Shown: positions 46,933-55,580, counted from the first letter of the stretch. The stretch: DNA of 64,000 nt from Ignavibacteria bacterium (GCA_030684555.1 JAUXVN010000112.1:124001-188000), one strand, 5' to 3'. Notes: generated by a model not told the origin, from the sequence alone. Numbers and translations are program-made.

Positions 46933-47128
46933 TATTAGCACCTGTCATTTTTCTTTTTACAGAAAGCGGATTTAATGAGACTTTTAATTTTGTCGGCTTA
47001 TCTTTTTTCATAATAAATTTTATTGGAGAAAAAGAAAACAACATCAATCCGGTTAACCCAATTCCTACTGATGCAAAGAATTTCTTTCGTTCTATTTTTT
47101 TTATTTCTTTTTTAACTATTTCACTCAT
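46925..47128 (-). CDS. 67-residue single-helix protein between actA and actB
   Basis: A small gene not part of the textbook ActA-F set. It has a canonical GGAG five bases before its ATG, starts 12 bases after actA, and its stop overlaps the start of actB, so it is almost certainly translated. The protein has a basic N terminus with ERKKFFASVGIGLTGLMLFSF, which is a Tat-like or anchor segment with one transmembrane helix, followed by a short basic tail (KLKVSLNPLSVKRKM). There are no cysteines or histidines, so it carries no metal or heme. The N-terminal pattern resembles that of ActB and of Rieske-type anchors. It may be an extra structural subunit or an assembly factor of ACIII. Confidence 0.7.
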   Translation of the reverse strand: MSEIVKKEIKKIERKKFFASVGIGLTGLMLFSFSPIKFIMKKDKPTKLKVSLNPLSVKRKMTGANNV

Positions 47129-47140
47129 CTTAACTCCAAA

Positions 47141-47710
47141 TCAACGATGACAAGCCCAACAATTGTCGGGACCTTTATTAACTTGTTTTAAATATGGCAG
47201 ATTAGCCTGGGCATTTCGGTGACATGACAAACAATCCCCCATTGTGAATGGTTTTATTTGACTAACTTTTTCCATTTCTTCAACCGGACCGTGGCATGTT
47301 TGGCATTCAATTCCTTTAGTAACATGAGAACTATGATTAAAATAAGCATAGTCCGGAACTTTATGAATTCTTTTCCAGGGAATTGGCGTCCCATCGTTAT
47401 AATATTTTGTTAATTTGATTATTTCGGGTCGGTCTTTTCTTGCAATGGTATGGCAGTTCATACAAGTTGAAACAACCGGAATTGAGGCGTGTCGGGTTTT
47501 TTCAACAGTAGTATGGCAATATAAACAATCAATTTTCATTTGCCCTGCATGGAGAGCGTGCGAAAAATTGATTGGCTGTTCAGGAGCATATCCAACACCG
47601 TCTCTTTCGGATCTTGATGCAAAATATGTGATTGCAAATGAAAGAACTGCTACAAATAGAACAATTGGTAACCTTATTCGCAGTATGTAGTCAATAAAAT
47701 TATTTGACAT
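47141..47710 (-). CDS. actA: Alternative complex III subunit ActA, pentaheme cytochrome c
   Basis: A 189-residue multiheme cytochrome with one N-terminal transmembrane anchor (LPIVLFVAVLSFAITYFA). Five CxxCH heme sites are present: CLYCH, CMNCH, CQTCH, CLSCH and CWACH, the last at the C terminus. Extra histidines (NFSHALHAGQM, YFNHSSHVTKG) can serve as distal ligands for bis-His hemes. Five hemes and about 20 kDa match ActA of ACIII. It is the first gene of the respiratory operon; the promoter must lie in the 216 bases upstream. Confidence 0.94.
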   Translation of the reverse strand: MSNNFIDYILRIRLPIVLFVAVLSFAITYFASRSERDGVGYAPEQPINFSHALHAGQMKIDCLYCHTTVEKTRHASIPVVSTCMNCHTIARKDRPEIIKLTKYYNDGTPIPWKRIHKVPDYAYFNHSSHVTKGIECQTCHGPVEEMEKVSQIKPFTMGDCLSCHRNAQANLPYLKQVNKGPDNCWACHR

Positions 47711-47926
47711 CTGTGACCTTCAAATATTAGAAAGTTAAGTTCGTTTTGATTTAGTAACTTTTTTGTGCGGGCTGTAATTAGATTGAGCCGCTATAATAAC
47801 ATAGGAAATATTAAGAGTTTAGTGCCCTCTTAATTTTCAGTTCCAAACATAAAAAAATACCATTATAAATCAAATAATTTAATGAAGTTTTTTACCTTCA
47901 TTTTGGAAATATTGGTTGAAATATTT
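47711..47926 (-). promoter_or_regulatory. Upstream region of the ACIII/oxidase operon
   Basis: This 216-base gap must contain the promoter for the 14-gene respiratory run. I looked for a -35/-10 pair and for FNR-like or Fur-like palindromes on the minus strand and found no convincing one; a TATTAT-like stretch near 47795 lacks a good -35. An AAGGT site stands just before actA. A weak hairpin for the upstream gene lies at its far end. Confidence 0.4.
47881..47902 (-). terminator. Weak hairpin after the lactate-dehydrogenase-like gene
   Basis: AATGAAG at 47881-47887 pairs with CTTCATT at 47896-47902 over an 8-base loop. On the minus strand it is followed by AAATTATTTG. The seven-base stem is AT-rich, so termination strength is uncertain. 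Confidence 0.35.
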
Positions 47927-50779
47927 TTAATTGCTTGTGAATTTCTCATTTGAAATAATTTCTTTCCTCTTCGTACAATTATCAACAAGATATACTATCG
48001 ATTTGAATGAAATTCCACTATGCAACGTCAATCCGATTTCACATGTTCTACTATTTGAGTAACCATTTTTACAATCGTCTTTTATCTGTGATTTAATATT
48101 TGATAAACCATTTTCATTTAATTCGGGATAAGTAAAACCTCTATCACCTGCAAATCCGCAACAATTGCTTTCAATATCTATAACTTTAGTAACGCATTTA
48201 TCAAGAACTAATTTTAGTTTTTTATCAATCTCCATTTTCTTAGTGCTACAAGTCTGGAAAAATGAGATTGTTTCTTCTATCTTAGTAAATTCTAACTTAT
48301 CAAGCAGATAATCTGCAATAAACTCAATTGGTTCAAATAACATCAATCTTTTATCTAAAGTCTCTCTCATTCTGTGCAAGCATGGACTCATATCACATAA
48401 TACGGGGATTTTACCATTTTCCGTAACTTTCATCAATTCCTCTTCAAGTTCCTTTGACTTTAAATCACCTGCTTCTTTAAATCCTTTGCTCGAAAATGCC
48501 ATTCCACAGCATAGATTATCGAGATTCGCGGGGAAGATAATCTCATATCCAGCTTTTTCAAGCAAACTTATAGTTTTATTTATTAATGGTACTTCATTTC
48601 CATAATCAATAGAAATTCCCATTGATCGATTAATACATGACGGAAAATAAACAACTTTATATGTTGAGGTTTTGGTGGAAAGAAGTTTTATTGGCTCTGC
48701 CCCTTTAGGAATAAATTTATTCCAGAGTGGAATTTTCCCTAAAGAAAGTCTTCTCACAGAGATTGTCAAATATTCCATTAAATCTGAATCAAGGAATTTG
48801 TGGATATAATGCACAAAATTTAAAGAGATTCTGGCAATTGAAGTTACCGAATTCATGTTCTTTGCTAATAACATAGCGAAGGATTTTGCAAATTTTGAAT
48901 TTTCGTTATATCGAATATTCTTAATCATATTTCCAGTATCTATTCCAACCGGACAAGCGATTGCACAAAGACCATCAGTAGCACAAGTTTGATTTACTGA
49001 ATAATCCATTGATTCTGAAAAAGTAGAAAGACGAAATTTTTCTTCACTCTTACCTTCCATTCGTGCAATTTCTCGTAGAACAACAATTCGTTCTCTTGGT
49101 GATAATGTTAAGTCTGCCGAAACACAATTAACTTCACAAAAACCACACTCAATACATTTATCAATAATAGGATTTACAGTTGGTAATGGTTTCAAATTTT
49201 TTAGATGAATATTTTTATCATTATTTATAACAACCCCGGGATTCAATAAATTTTCGGGATCAAAAATATTCTTTATCTCTTTCATTAGTTCATAAGCTTG
49301 AGTTCCCCATTCAAGTTCAACAAATGGCGCCATGTTTCTGCCTGTACCGTGTTCAGCTTTTAGTGAACCGTCGTATTTTGTTACAACCATATGGGTTAAT
49401 TCATTCATGAAATTACTGTAACGCGCTACCTCGCTTTCAGAATTAAAATCTTGATTAAATACAAAATGCAAATTTCCTTCTAAAGCATGACCGAAGACAA
49501 TTGCATCATCATACGAATACATCTTAAACAAATTTTGTAAATCAATTACTGCGTCTGCCAGCATCGGAACCGGAAACGCTACATCTTCAATAATACATGT
49601 TGTTCCCGACTTCCTCATTGCCCCGACTGATGGAAAGAGTCCTTTACGAATATTCCATAGCTTGGAATATTCTGTAGGAATATCAGTAAATACAATAGGT
49701 AGAGTTGTGGATAAACTTGTTAAGGAGTTTGTAATGGTTTCGATTTGCGATTGTAATAATTCCTTATTCTTCGCTCTGGTTTCAACGAGTAATCCGGCAC
49801 AATTATTATCTAAATCAATTAAATAAGAGGGCATCCCCTTTTTATTTTCAACTGAGCGGAGTGCGGCTCTATCCATTAATTCAACTGCATCAACATCACA
49901 TTGTTTTAGAATTGCAACTCCTCTGCTGGCTTCCTCAATAGATGGGAAAATAATTAAGGAAGAAGCTTTATCAGCAAATTCATCAACTGTCTGAAATGTA
50001 ATTTCTGCAATGAATCCAAGTGTCCCTTCAGAGCCAATCATTAAATGCTGAATTATATCTATTGGATCGTCAAAATCTGTAAAAGCATTTAGACTGTAAC
50101 CGGTTGTATTCTTCATTTTAAATTTATGATTGATACGATCTTTCAAAATAGAATCAGAATTTATTTTCGAATGTAAATTTCTAATTGGTCCAATTAATTC
50201 TTTCTTTTTGATCAAAAATTCATTTCGACTTTCTAAATCGGATGTATCAAGTAAAGTTCCATCGTGAAAAACAATTTTCATACTTGACAAAGTTTTGTAA
50301 CTATTCTGAGCCGTTCCACAACACATTCCACTTGCATTATTAGCTGCGATTCCGCCTATCATAGCTGAATTAATTGATGCGGGATCTGGTCCGATTTTCT
50401 TTTTATAAGGAAGTAAAATTTTGTTGACATATGAACCAATCAAACCGGGTTGCAATGAGATTTTATTAACATTATCCAACAGTTGAAAATTATTCCACTT
50501 GTTTGTTATAATTAATAGAACTGAATCTGAAATTGCCTGTCCCGAAAGACTTGTCCCGGCAGCGCGAAATGTTACCGGTAGTTTAAATTGATTAGTTAAT
50601 ATGAGGGTTTTTGTAAGTTCATTAAGATTATCTAACTTAACTATAAGTTTTGGAATCAATCGATAAAAACTTGCATCAGTTGAATGTGCAAGTAAATTCA
50701 TCTCATCGTGAATTAATCTATTTGGAGTTATAAATTCTTGTAGTTTTTCAAATAATAAATAATATTCTCCATTGAGCAT
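47927..50779 (-). CDS. FAD-linked oxidase with Fe-S and CCG domains (D-lactate dehydrogenase type)
   Basis: A 950-residue fusion. An N-terminal FAD-binding PCMH domain (about 20-260; FRAAGTSLSGQAISD and the DPASINSAMIGGIAANNASG stretch) is followed by the FAD-oxidase C-terminal domain (AEHGTGRNMAPFVELEWG). Next comes a ferredoxin-like pair of clusters (CIECGFCEVNC and CATDGLCAIACPVGIDTG, about 530-615), then two CCG domains with CCGMAF and CCGFAGDRG. This layout is that of bacterial D-lactate dehydrogenases of the Dld-II/GlcD-GlcF fusion type, which feed electrons from D-lactate or another 2-hydroxyacid to the quinone pool. The ATG at 50779 is preferred to the TTG at 50803. It lies just upstream of the respiratory operon on the same strand. 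Confidence 0.85.
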   Translation of the reverse strand: MLNGEYYLLFEKLQEFITPNRLIHDEMNLLAHSTDASFYRLIPKLIVKLDNLNELTKTLILTNQFKLPVTFRAAGTSLSGQAISDSVLLIITNKWNNFQLLDNVNKISLQPGLIGSYVNKILLPYKKKIGPDPASINSAMIGGIAANNASGMCCGTAQNSYKTLSSMKIVFHDGTLLDTSDLESRNEFLIKKKELIGPIRNLHSKINSDSILKDRINHKFKMKNTTGYSLNAFTDFDDPIDIIQHLMIGSEGTLGFIAEITFQTVDEFADKASSLIIFPSIEEASRGVAILKQCDVDAVELMDRAALRSVENKKGMPSYLIDLDNNCAGLLVETRAKNKELLQSQIETITNSLTSLSTTLPIVFTDIPTEYSKLWNIRKGLFPSVGAMRKSGTTCIIEDVAFPVPMLADAVIDLQNLFKMYSYDDAIVFGHALEGNLHFVFNQDFNSESEVARYSNFMNELTHMVVTKYDGSLKAEHGTGRNMAPFVELEWGTQAYELMKEIKNIFDPENLLNPGVVINNDKNIHLKNLKPLPTVNPIIDKCIECGFCEVNCVSADLTLSPRERIVVLREIARMEGKSEEKFRLSTFSESMDYSVNQTCATDGLCAIACPVGIDTGNMIKNIRYNENSKFAKSFAMLLAKNMNSVTSIARISLNFVHYIHKFLDSDLMEYLTISVRRLSLGKIPLWNKFIPKGAEPIKLLSTKTSTYKVVYFPSCINRSMGISIDYGNEVPLINKTISLLEKAGYEIIFPANLDNLCCGMAFSSKGFKEAGDLKSKELEEELMKVTENGKIPVLCDMSPCLHRMRETLDKRLMLFEPIEFIADYLLDKLEFTKIEETISFFQTCSTKKMEIDKKLKLVLDKCVTKVIDIESNCCGFAGDRGFTYPELNENGLSNIKSQIKDDCKNGYSNSRTCEIGLTLHSGISFKSIVYLVDNCTKRKEIISNEKFTSN

Positions 50780-50914
50780 AAGATATCCGTAATAATATTT
50801 CAAAGTATTACTTTAAAATTAGAAAAACTTTAACCCATATGTTGAGATATTTTCTGTAAGTTGGAAAAATATAGAAAGAGGTTAGAGATTTATCAGAATC
50901 AAATTAATAAATAC

Positions 50915-51208
50915 TTATCGGATAAACCGTTTTAGAACTTCAGTTACTATTAGTCCGGCGCCTATTGCAAGAAGTAAATAAATAATAAGATTCCTCACAG
51001 ATAACAAGGTTATTATCAAAGTTGATAAGTAACCCCGCCAACCGCATTTGTTACAACGGTAAATTTTAAATAGTGAAATATTTTTGATTACGGCTTCGCG
51101 CCAGTTTCTAGAGCGTGAACGATGAAGAGTGTTTATACTTGCACAAGAAGGACACCTTGCGAAACTTGGGTCTCTTCTGAAAAGTACTTTATTCGACTTT
51201 GAGGGCAT
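50915..51208 (-). CDS. Zinc-ribbon protein with C-terminal membrane helix
   Basis: A 97-residue protein of unknown function. The N-terminal half has two CxxC knuckles, CPSC and CNKC, in a treble-clef or zinc-ribbon arrangement with the basic stretch LHRSRSRNWREAVIKNI between them. The C-terminal half has one or two hydrophobic segments (LSTLIITLLSVRNLIIYLLLAIGAGLIVTEVL) and ends in a basic tail. The zinc-binding part would be cytoplasmic. It stands alone between the flavoprotein and ctpA with gaps of over 70 bases on both sides. Confidence 0.6.
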   Translation of the reverse strand: MPSKSNKVLFRRDPSFARCPSCASINTLHRSRSRNWREAVIKNISLFKIYRCNKCGWRGYLSTLIITLLSVRNLIIYLLLAIGAGLIVTEVLKRFIR

Positions 51209-51283
51209 AAAAATTCTATATCTTACTTTTATTAATTCAATAATTCAATATAAACAACAATTCCATACTTCTTAATACACTTT

Positions 51284-52927
51284 TCAGAGTTTATTTAGAA
51301 TTTTATTGAAAGCTAATTCGTTACCTATCAATTTTAAAGCTGTTTGGAATTGTTTATCGGTATCGAGATATGATTTGATTTTTCCTTCACTACCTAAAAA
51401 TCGTGAAGCTATTTCTTGTTCTATAAATGTTGAAATTTCTTTTTTATTTGAGTCGATTGAAAGATTCATCTCTGATTTTAGTTCAGGTAACAATTTTTCG
51501 ATTTTAGTTTTTAAACTCGAATACCTTGGTTCACTGTTTAACGAAGTTGCTAATTCCGTTAACTTTTTTTCATAACTCGAAACGAATTGATAATTATTTT
51601 TATCCAAATAAAGTTTAAAGTCTGAAAACAATTGTTCTGTTTTAATTTGATTGTATTCTAAATTTTGATTGTTGCTGAAATAATCATTAGCAAACTTGAA
51701 TATAAAACCTTTGGCCATCAAATCTTTTAACAAGCCTGAATAATCACTTTCTTCAACTAAAGAATCCGGTGAAATCCCCCCCGAACTGAAAACCCGCCTT
51801 TTATTGTCAGTTGAGAATGAATTTACAAGTAGAGTGTCATATTTAGAAATCACAGAGTTTTTTTGTGAATAATCAATTTTTTGAATACACCTGCCGCTTG
51901 GTGTAAAATACTTTGCAGTTGTGATTTTTAAGGATGTATTATAAGATAAAGGTGTGATTGTTTGCACTAAACCTTTTCCGAAAGTTTTAGTTCCCAGGAT
52001 AATTCCTCTATCATGATCCTGAATTGCTCCCGCAACAATTTCTGAAGCAGAGGCACTCCCTTCATTAACCAAAACTATTAATTTAGTATTTGCAAACATT
52101 GGTTCCTGAGTAGCATAATAATGCTTCACAGAAGATGAATCTCTACCTTTTGTGGAGACTATCAACTCCCCTTTTTTAATAAATTTATTTGATATATCAA
52201 CAGCTACATCAAGCAAACCTCCCGGATTACCTCGAAGATCAAGAATAATTGAATGAACTTCTTTTTCTTTTTTCAATTCAGACAATGCTTTTCTGAATTC
52301 ATCTCCCGCTGATCTTGTAAAACCATTTAATTTAACATAAGCATTGTTAGACTGCACAGGATAAAAGCCAAAATACGGAATGTTCTTAACAATAATTTCT
52401 TCACGAATAAGACTGAATTCTAAAGTATCCGAAATTGCTCTAATAATTTTAATATTTACATTTGTGCCCGGTTCACCTTTAACCAAATAAGAAACATCAT
52501 CAAAATTATCTTTTGTTATTAAAGTACTTTCAACTTGATGAATTACATCGCCAACTCTCAAGCCTTGTCTTTGTGCAGAATAACCATCCATCAATTCCAT
52601 TATTGTAATATTATTATCACGAACACCGATCGAAATTCCAACTCCGCCATATTTACCATTTGTTATAAGATCAATATCATCTTTTCTTTTTTCATCAATA
52701 AACACTGTATAAGGATCAAGTGTGTTAAGCATACCTTTGATGCCGGCGCGCAAGAATTGTTCGGGTTTGATCTCATCAACATAATTAAATGTTATTTCCT
52801 TATAAACACGAGTAAAGATGTCAATGTTTTTCGAGATTTCGAAATATAGATCTTTATTTGAGTAAATAAATCCGGTTATAGGAATTAGCAGTAACAGCAA
52901 AAATAGTTTTAAACTTTTCTTTTTCAT
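51284..52927 (-). CDS. ctpA: S41 family carboxyl-terminal processing protease
   Basis: A 547-residue periplasmic serine protease. Signal/anchor at the N terminus (LKLFLLLLLIPITGF), a PDZ domain at about 95-175 (GIGVRDNNITIMELMDGYSA), and the S41 catalytic core with the serine in NEGSASASEIVAGAI and the lysine in GTKTFGKGLVQ. The C-terminal 170 residues are a helical extension. CtpA-type proteases trim or degrade periplasmic and envelope proteins from their C termini. I chose the ATG at 52927 because it gives a normal signal peptide and follows tmk by 4 bases; the two earlier ATG codons lie inside tmk. Confidence 0.9.
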   Translation of the reverse strand: MKKKSLKLFLLLLLIPITGFIYSNKDLYFEISKNIDIFTRVYKEITFNYVDEIKPEQFLRAGIKGMLNTLDPYTVFIDEKRKDDIDLITNGKYGGVGISIGVRDNNITIMELMDGYSAQRQGLRVGDVIHQVESTLITKDNFDDVSYLVKGEPGTNVNIKIIRAISDTLEFSLIREEIIVKNIPYFGFYPVQSNNAYVKLNGFTRSAGDEFRKALSELKKEKEVHSIILDLRGNPGGLLDVAVDISNKFIKKGELIVSTKGRDSSSVKHYYATQEPMFANTKLIVLVNEGSASASEIVAGAIQDHDRGIILGTKTFGKGLVQTITPLSYNTSLKITTAKYFTPSGRCIQKIDYSQKNSVISKYDTLLVNSFSTDNKRRVFSSGGISPDSLVEESDYSGLLKDLMAKGFIFKFANDYFSNNQNLEYNQIKTEQLFSDFKLYLDKNNYQFVSSYEKKLTELATSLNSEPRYSSLKTKIEKLLPELKSEMNLSIDSNKKEISTFIEQEIASRFLGSEGKIKSYLDTDKQFQTALKLIGNELAFNKILNKL

Positions 52928-52931
52928 CTTC

Positions 52932-53552
52932 TCATTTTCCTTTTTCATAATTATCAATTTCTTTCAATATTTCTTCATGTATTTCTTCAATAGAATTTAA
53001 ACCATTTAATACTCTAAATCGTTCCTCATTTCTCGCAATTTCTAGATATCCTTTTCTCACATCTTCAAAAAAAGTCTTCTTTGAAACCTCAATCCGATCT
53101 AATTCATTACTGGATATAAGTCCCATTCTTCTTTCTGCTTCTGCAACCGGGATATCAATAAAAAAAGTAAGTTCAGGAATTGTATTACCGATTGATATTT
53201 CATGAATATGTTTTACGGTTTCTAACGGAATTCCTCTGCCATATCCTTGATAAGCCGTAGTTGAGTCATGAAATCTATCCGAAATAACATAATAACCTTT
53301 ATCAAGATACGGTCTCAATTTTTCTCGAACCAATTGAGCGCGTGAAGACGAAAAAAGTAATATCTCAGTTTCAAGAGTCATCAAGTTATTTTTTTTACTT
53401 AAAAGAATTGTACGGATTTGTTCTGAAATTTCCGTACCTCCCGGCTCTCGAATTATTCTAACCTCAAATTTTTTGTCTTCGAAATGCTTTTGTAACAATT
53501 TTATTTGAGTTGATTTTCCACAAAAATCAATTCCTTCGAAAGATATAAACAT
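52932..53552 (-). CDS. tmk: Thymidylate kinase
   Basis: A 206-residue dTMP kinase that makes dTDP for DNA synthesis. The P-loop is EGIDFCGKSTQ (a cysteine where glycine is usual in EGxDGxGK), followed by REPGGTEISEQIR, the DRFHDSTTAYQGYGRG segment with the catalytic DR motif, and a short lid region. Length is normal. It sits one base after the YbbR gene and 4 bases before ctpA, forming a three-gene unit. Confidence 0.95.
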   Translation of the reverse strand: MFISFEGIDFCGKSTQIKLLQKHFEDKKFEVRIIREPGGTEISEQIRTILLSKKNNLMTLETEILLFSSSRAQLVREKLRPYLDKGYYVISDRFHDSTTAYQGYGRGIPLETVKHIHEISIGNTIPELTFFIDIPVAEAERRMGLISSNELDRIEVSKKTFFEDVRKGYLEIARNEERFRVLNGLNSIEEIHEEILKEIDNYEKGK

Positions 53553-53553
53553 A

Positions 53554-54465
53554 CTAATATTTCTTTATTATATAGCGGATTCTATCCGGCTTTGTGTATA
53601 CTAATTGGGTATGAGCCGGTAGTTCGTAGGATGGTGCCATACTACCAAGTGTGTCAGCAACAAGATCACTATAAGTTATAAAAAATTTGATTTCACTTTG
53701 GTCAGTTTTACTAATTAAATTGATTCCCCCCCGCAGAGAAGCTGTAATTAGATTTGGTAATAAAAGTACATCTCTGTCAGTTGGAATGTCGATGACTTTA
53801 ACCTCAAGATTGTTAAACTCTTTTTCAACAATTTTTTGAACATCAAAATCTAACCTAACTGAATTTTTATTGAAACTAACCTGTTGTATACTTTTTAAAT
53901 TTACATACTCAGATAATTTTGTTTCAAGATTATTAAATTTTGCAAATTCAGTCGAGACTGCATCAATTCCGGCTAATATAGATTCTGCTCCGGTTATAGA
54001 GACAGAGTCAGGCAGTAACCTAATGTCCGAAGCTAAACCGAAACCATCTCTGCACTCGATTTCTAATATTGAAATTACTTTAACTTTTTTTATTGCTAAT
54101 TTCTCGATCATTAGCTCAATAGATGTTGGTGCAAAATCCATTATTTGAATTTCATAATTTAACCAGGTGTTTTCAGCTGCTGAATTGCTTAACCTAATCG
54201 GAATTTTTCCACTTTTATTTTCGGCAGAAACTAAATACTCATAATCACTTCCGAAGTTCATACCGAATAGTTTCCATCCTCTTCCTTTAATTCTTAATGT
54301 GATATGTTCAGGAATATTAGAAGCTATTCCATAATTTTCAGGAATATTTATTATCTTAATTGGGACTTTCAAATTCGTAAAATATTCACTCGATAATGAG
54401 ATTGAAACCCAGATTATGATGGAAAAAAGAGTTGCAATTATAATGAGATATAAGTTTTTCTTCAT
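53554..54465 (-). CDS. YbbR-like domain protein
   Basis: A 303-residue protein with an N-terminal membrane anchor (LYLIIIATLFSIIIWVSISLSSEYF) followed by YbbR-type beta repeats: KVPIKIINIPENYGI, then LRIKGRGWKLFG, then LLPDSVSITGAESILAGIDAV. In Firmicutes YbbR (CdaR) regulates the diadenylate cyclase CdaA. Here no cdaA gene is adjacent, the protein is mostly extracytoplasmic, and its role is unknown. It lies between the BMC pair and tmk. Confidence 0.75.
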   Translation of the reverse strand: MKKNLYLIIIATLFSIIIWVSISLSSEYFTNLKVPIKIINIPENYGIASNIPEHITLRIKGRGWKLFGMNFGSDYEYLVSAENKSGKIPIRLSNSAAENTWLNYEIQIMDFAPTSIELMIEKLAIKKVKVISILEIECRDGFGLASDIRLLPDSVSITGAESILAGIDAVSTEFAKFNNLETKLSEYVNLKSIQQVSFNKNSVRLDFDVQKIVEKEFNNLEVKVIDIPTDRDVLLLPNLITASLRGGINLISKTDQSEIKFFITYSDLVADTLGSMAPSYELPAHTQLVYTKPDRIRYIIKKY

Positions 54466-54522
54466 ACAACAAATATAATCGAAAATGATGTTAAATTAAT
54501 AGGGGAAAACAAGTAAAGATAG

Positions 54523-55575
54523 TTATACTAATTTATTAAATAGATCCAGCAAGGTGGTGCGGTTTGCTTTTGAAATTTCTCTCCCTTGAATCGGGAAATT
54601 TGGTGTTTGTCTAGCTAATTTTCTTAATTGATGAACATTAAGGGTGTCTCGTTCACTTGTTTCAATATTTATGGAATCACTTTTATCAGTTTTTTCAGAA
54701 ATAGTAATAACTTCAGGCTCAATTACATCTCTAATAATTACATCCTCTTCTTCTACCTCACTATTCACAATACTTTCATCGTCTGATTCATAATTATAAG
54801 TGTCTTGTGACAAACCATCAAGTGGTGTTTCATCCCCAACTTCTTGAGATAATTCCGCTAATGCTTCCCTTTTTAATTTATCGAGATGATTGTAGTCAAC
54901 TTCGAATTTATCAAATAGAGATGATGGTTCAGTTGGAATTTCAATTTCTTTTTTATTGATTTTTTTAGGTTTAACCTGTCTTTTATTTTTAACAGTTCTC
55001 TGAACTAATTCTGAGTTATCTTCATCTAAACTAATTTCTGAATGATCAACAATCTCATCTGAAATTGCATTATCAATAATTGAATCATCAACCACTTCTT
55101 TTCTTTCATCATCAGCTTGTATATCTGAGCCAGTGGTTTTATTTTCGATAACAGCAGTAACTTGATCATTTAAACTAATGGGTTCTTCAACAATTTGTTC
55201 TGTTTTATTAATCTCCGATTCTTGTGAGGTACTTTTCTTCGATTTAGGTGATCGGGAAGGTTTATCTAAGATTGATTTTATATCGGAATCAGCAATCGAT
55301 TCATCTATTTCTAAAAAAAACGGTTCAAGTTGTGAATCAGGTTGAGGTATGACATGTGTTGAAACCAGTTGCCCAATTCGTTGAGCGGCGGCTGCACCGG
55401 CATCAACAGCGGCTTTAACGGCTGCAACATCACCGACACATTTAATGGTTATTAAAGCGGGAGCAACTTTTTCTCTTCCAATTATCTTAATATTAGCAGC
55501 TTTTGCCATAGCATCAGCTGCTTCAATTGCTCCAACCAATCCCCTTGTTTCAACTAAACCAAGAGCTTTGGACAT
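54523..55575 (-). CDS. BMC-domain protein with acidic linker and C-terminal SAP/Rho-N-like motif
   Basis: A 350-residue protein. Residues 1-85 are a BMC (Pfam 00936) shell domain, very like the adjacent BMC-H ([20 protein letters not shown], then [20 protein letters not shown]). The pore segment reads KVAPA at residues 36-40. Residues about 95-310 are a low-complexity acidic linker rich in E, D, S and K, with one amphipathic stretch (YNHLDKLKREALAELSQEV, about 230-250) that could be an interaction helix like an encapsulation peptide. The last 40 residues (VHQLRKLARQTPNFPI, then SKANRTTLLDLFNKL) look like a SAP or Rho-N-type helix-extended-helix motif, which in other proteins binds nucleic acid. 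It lacks a ribosome site and starts 5 bases after the BMC-H stop. Function is unknown. Confidence 0.8.
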   Translation of the reverse strand: MSKALGLVETRGLVGAIEAADAMAKAANIKIIGREKVAPALITIKCVGDVAAVKAAVDAGAAAAQRIGQLVSTHVIPQPDSQLEPFFLEIDESIADSDIKSILDKPSRSPKSKKSTSQESEINKTEQIVEEPISLNDQVTAVIENKTTGSDIQADDERKEVVDDSIIDNAISDEIVDHSEISLDEDNSELVQRTVKNKRQVKPKKINKKEIEIPTEPSSLFDKFEVDYNHLDKLKREALAELSQEVGDETPLDGLSQDTYNYESDDESIVNSEVEEEDVIIRDVIEPEVITISEKTDKSDSINIETSERDTLNVHQLRKLARQTPNFPIQGREISKANRTTLLDLFNKLV

Positions 55576-55580
55576 AAAAA

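Noticed and set aside
47711-47926. tRNA or small RNA gene in the gap before actA
   Set aside because: No T-arm GGTTCGA-like motif, cloverleaf or conserved helix could be found; the sequence is AT-rich.
54900-55300. Acidic linker of the BMC fusion as a coding-repeat array or CRISPR-like repeat
   Set aside because: The E/D-rich stretch is low complexity but has no regular period at DNA or protein level.
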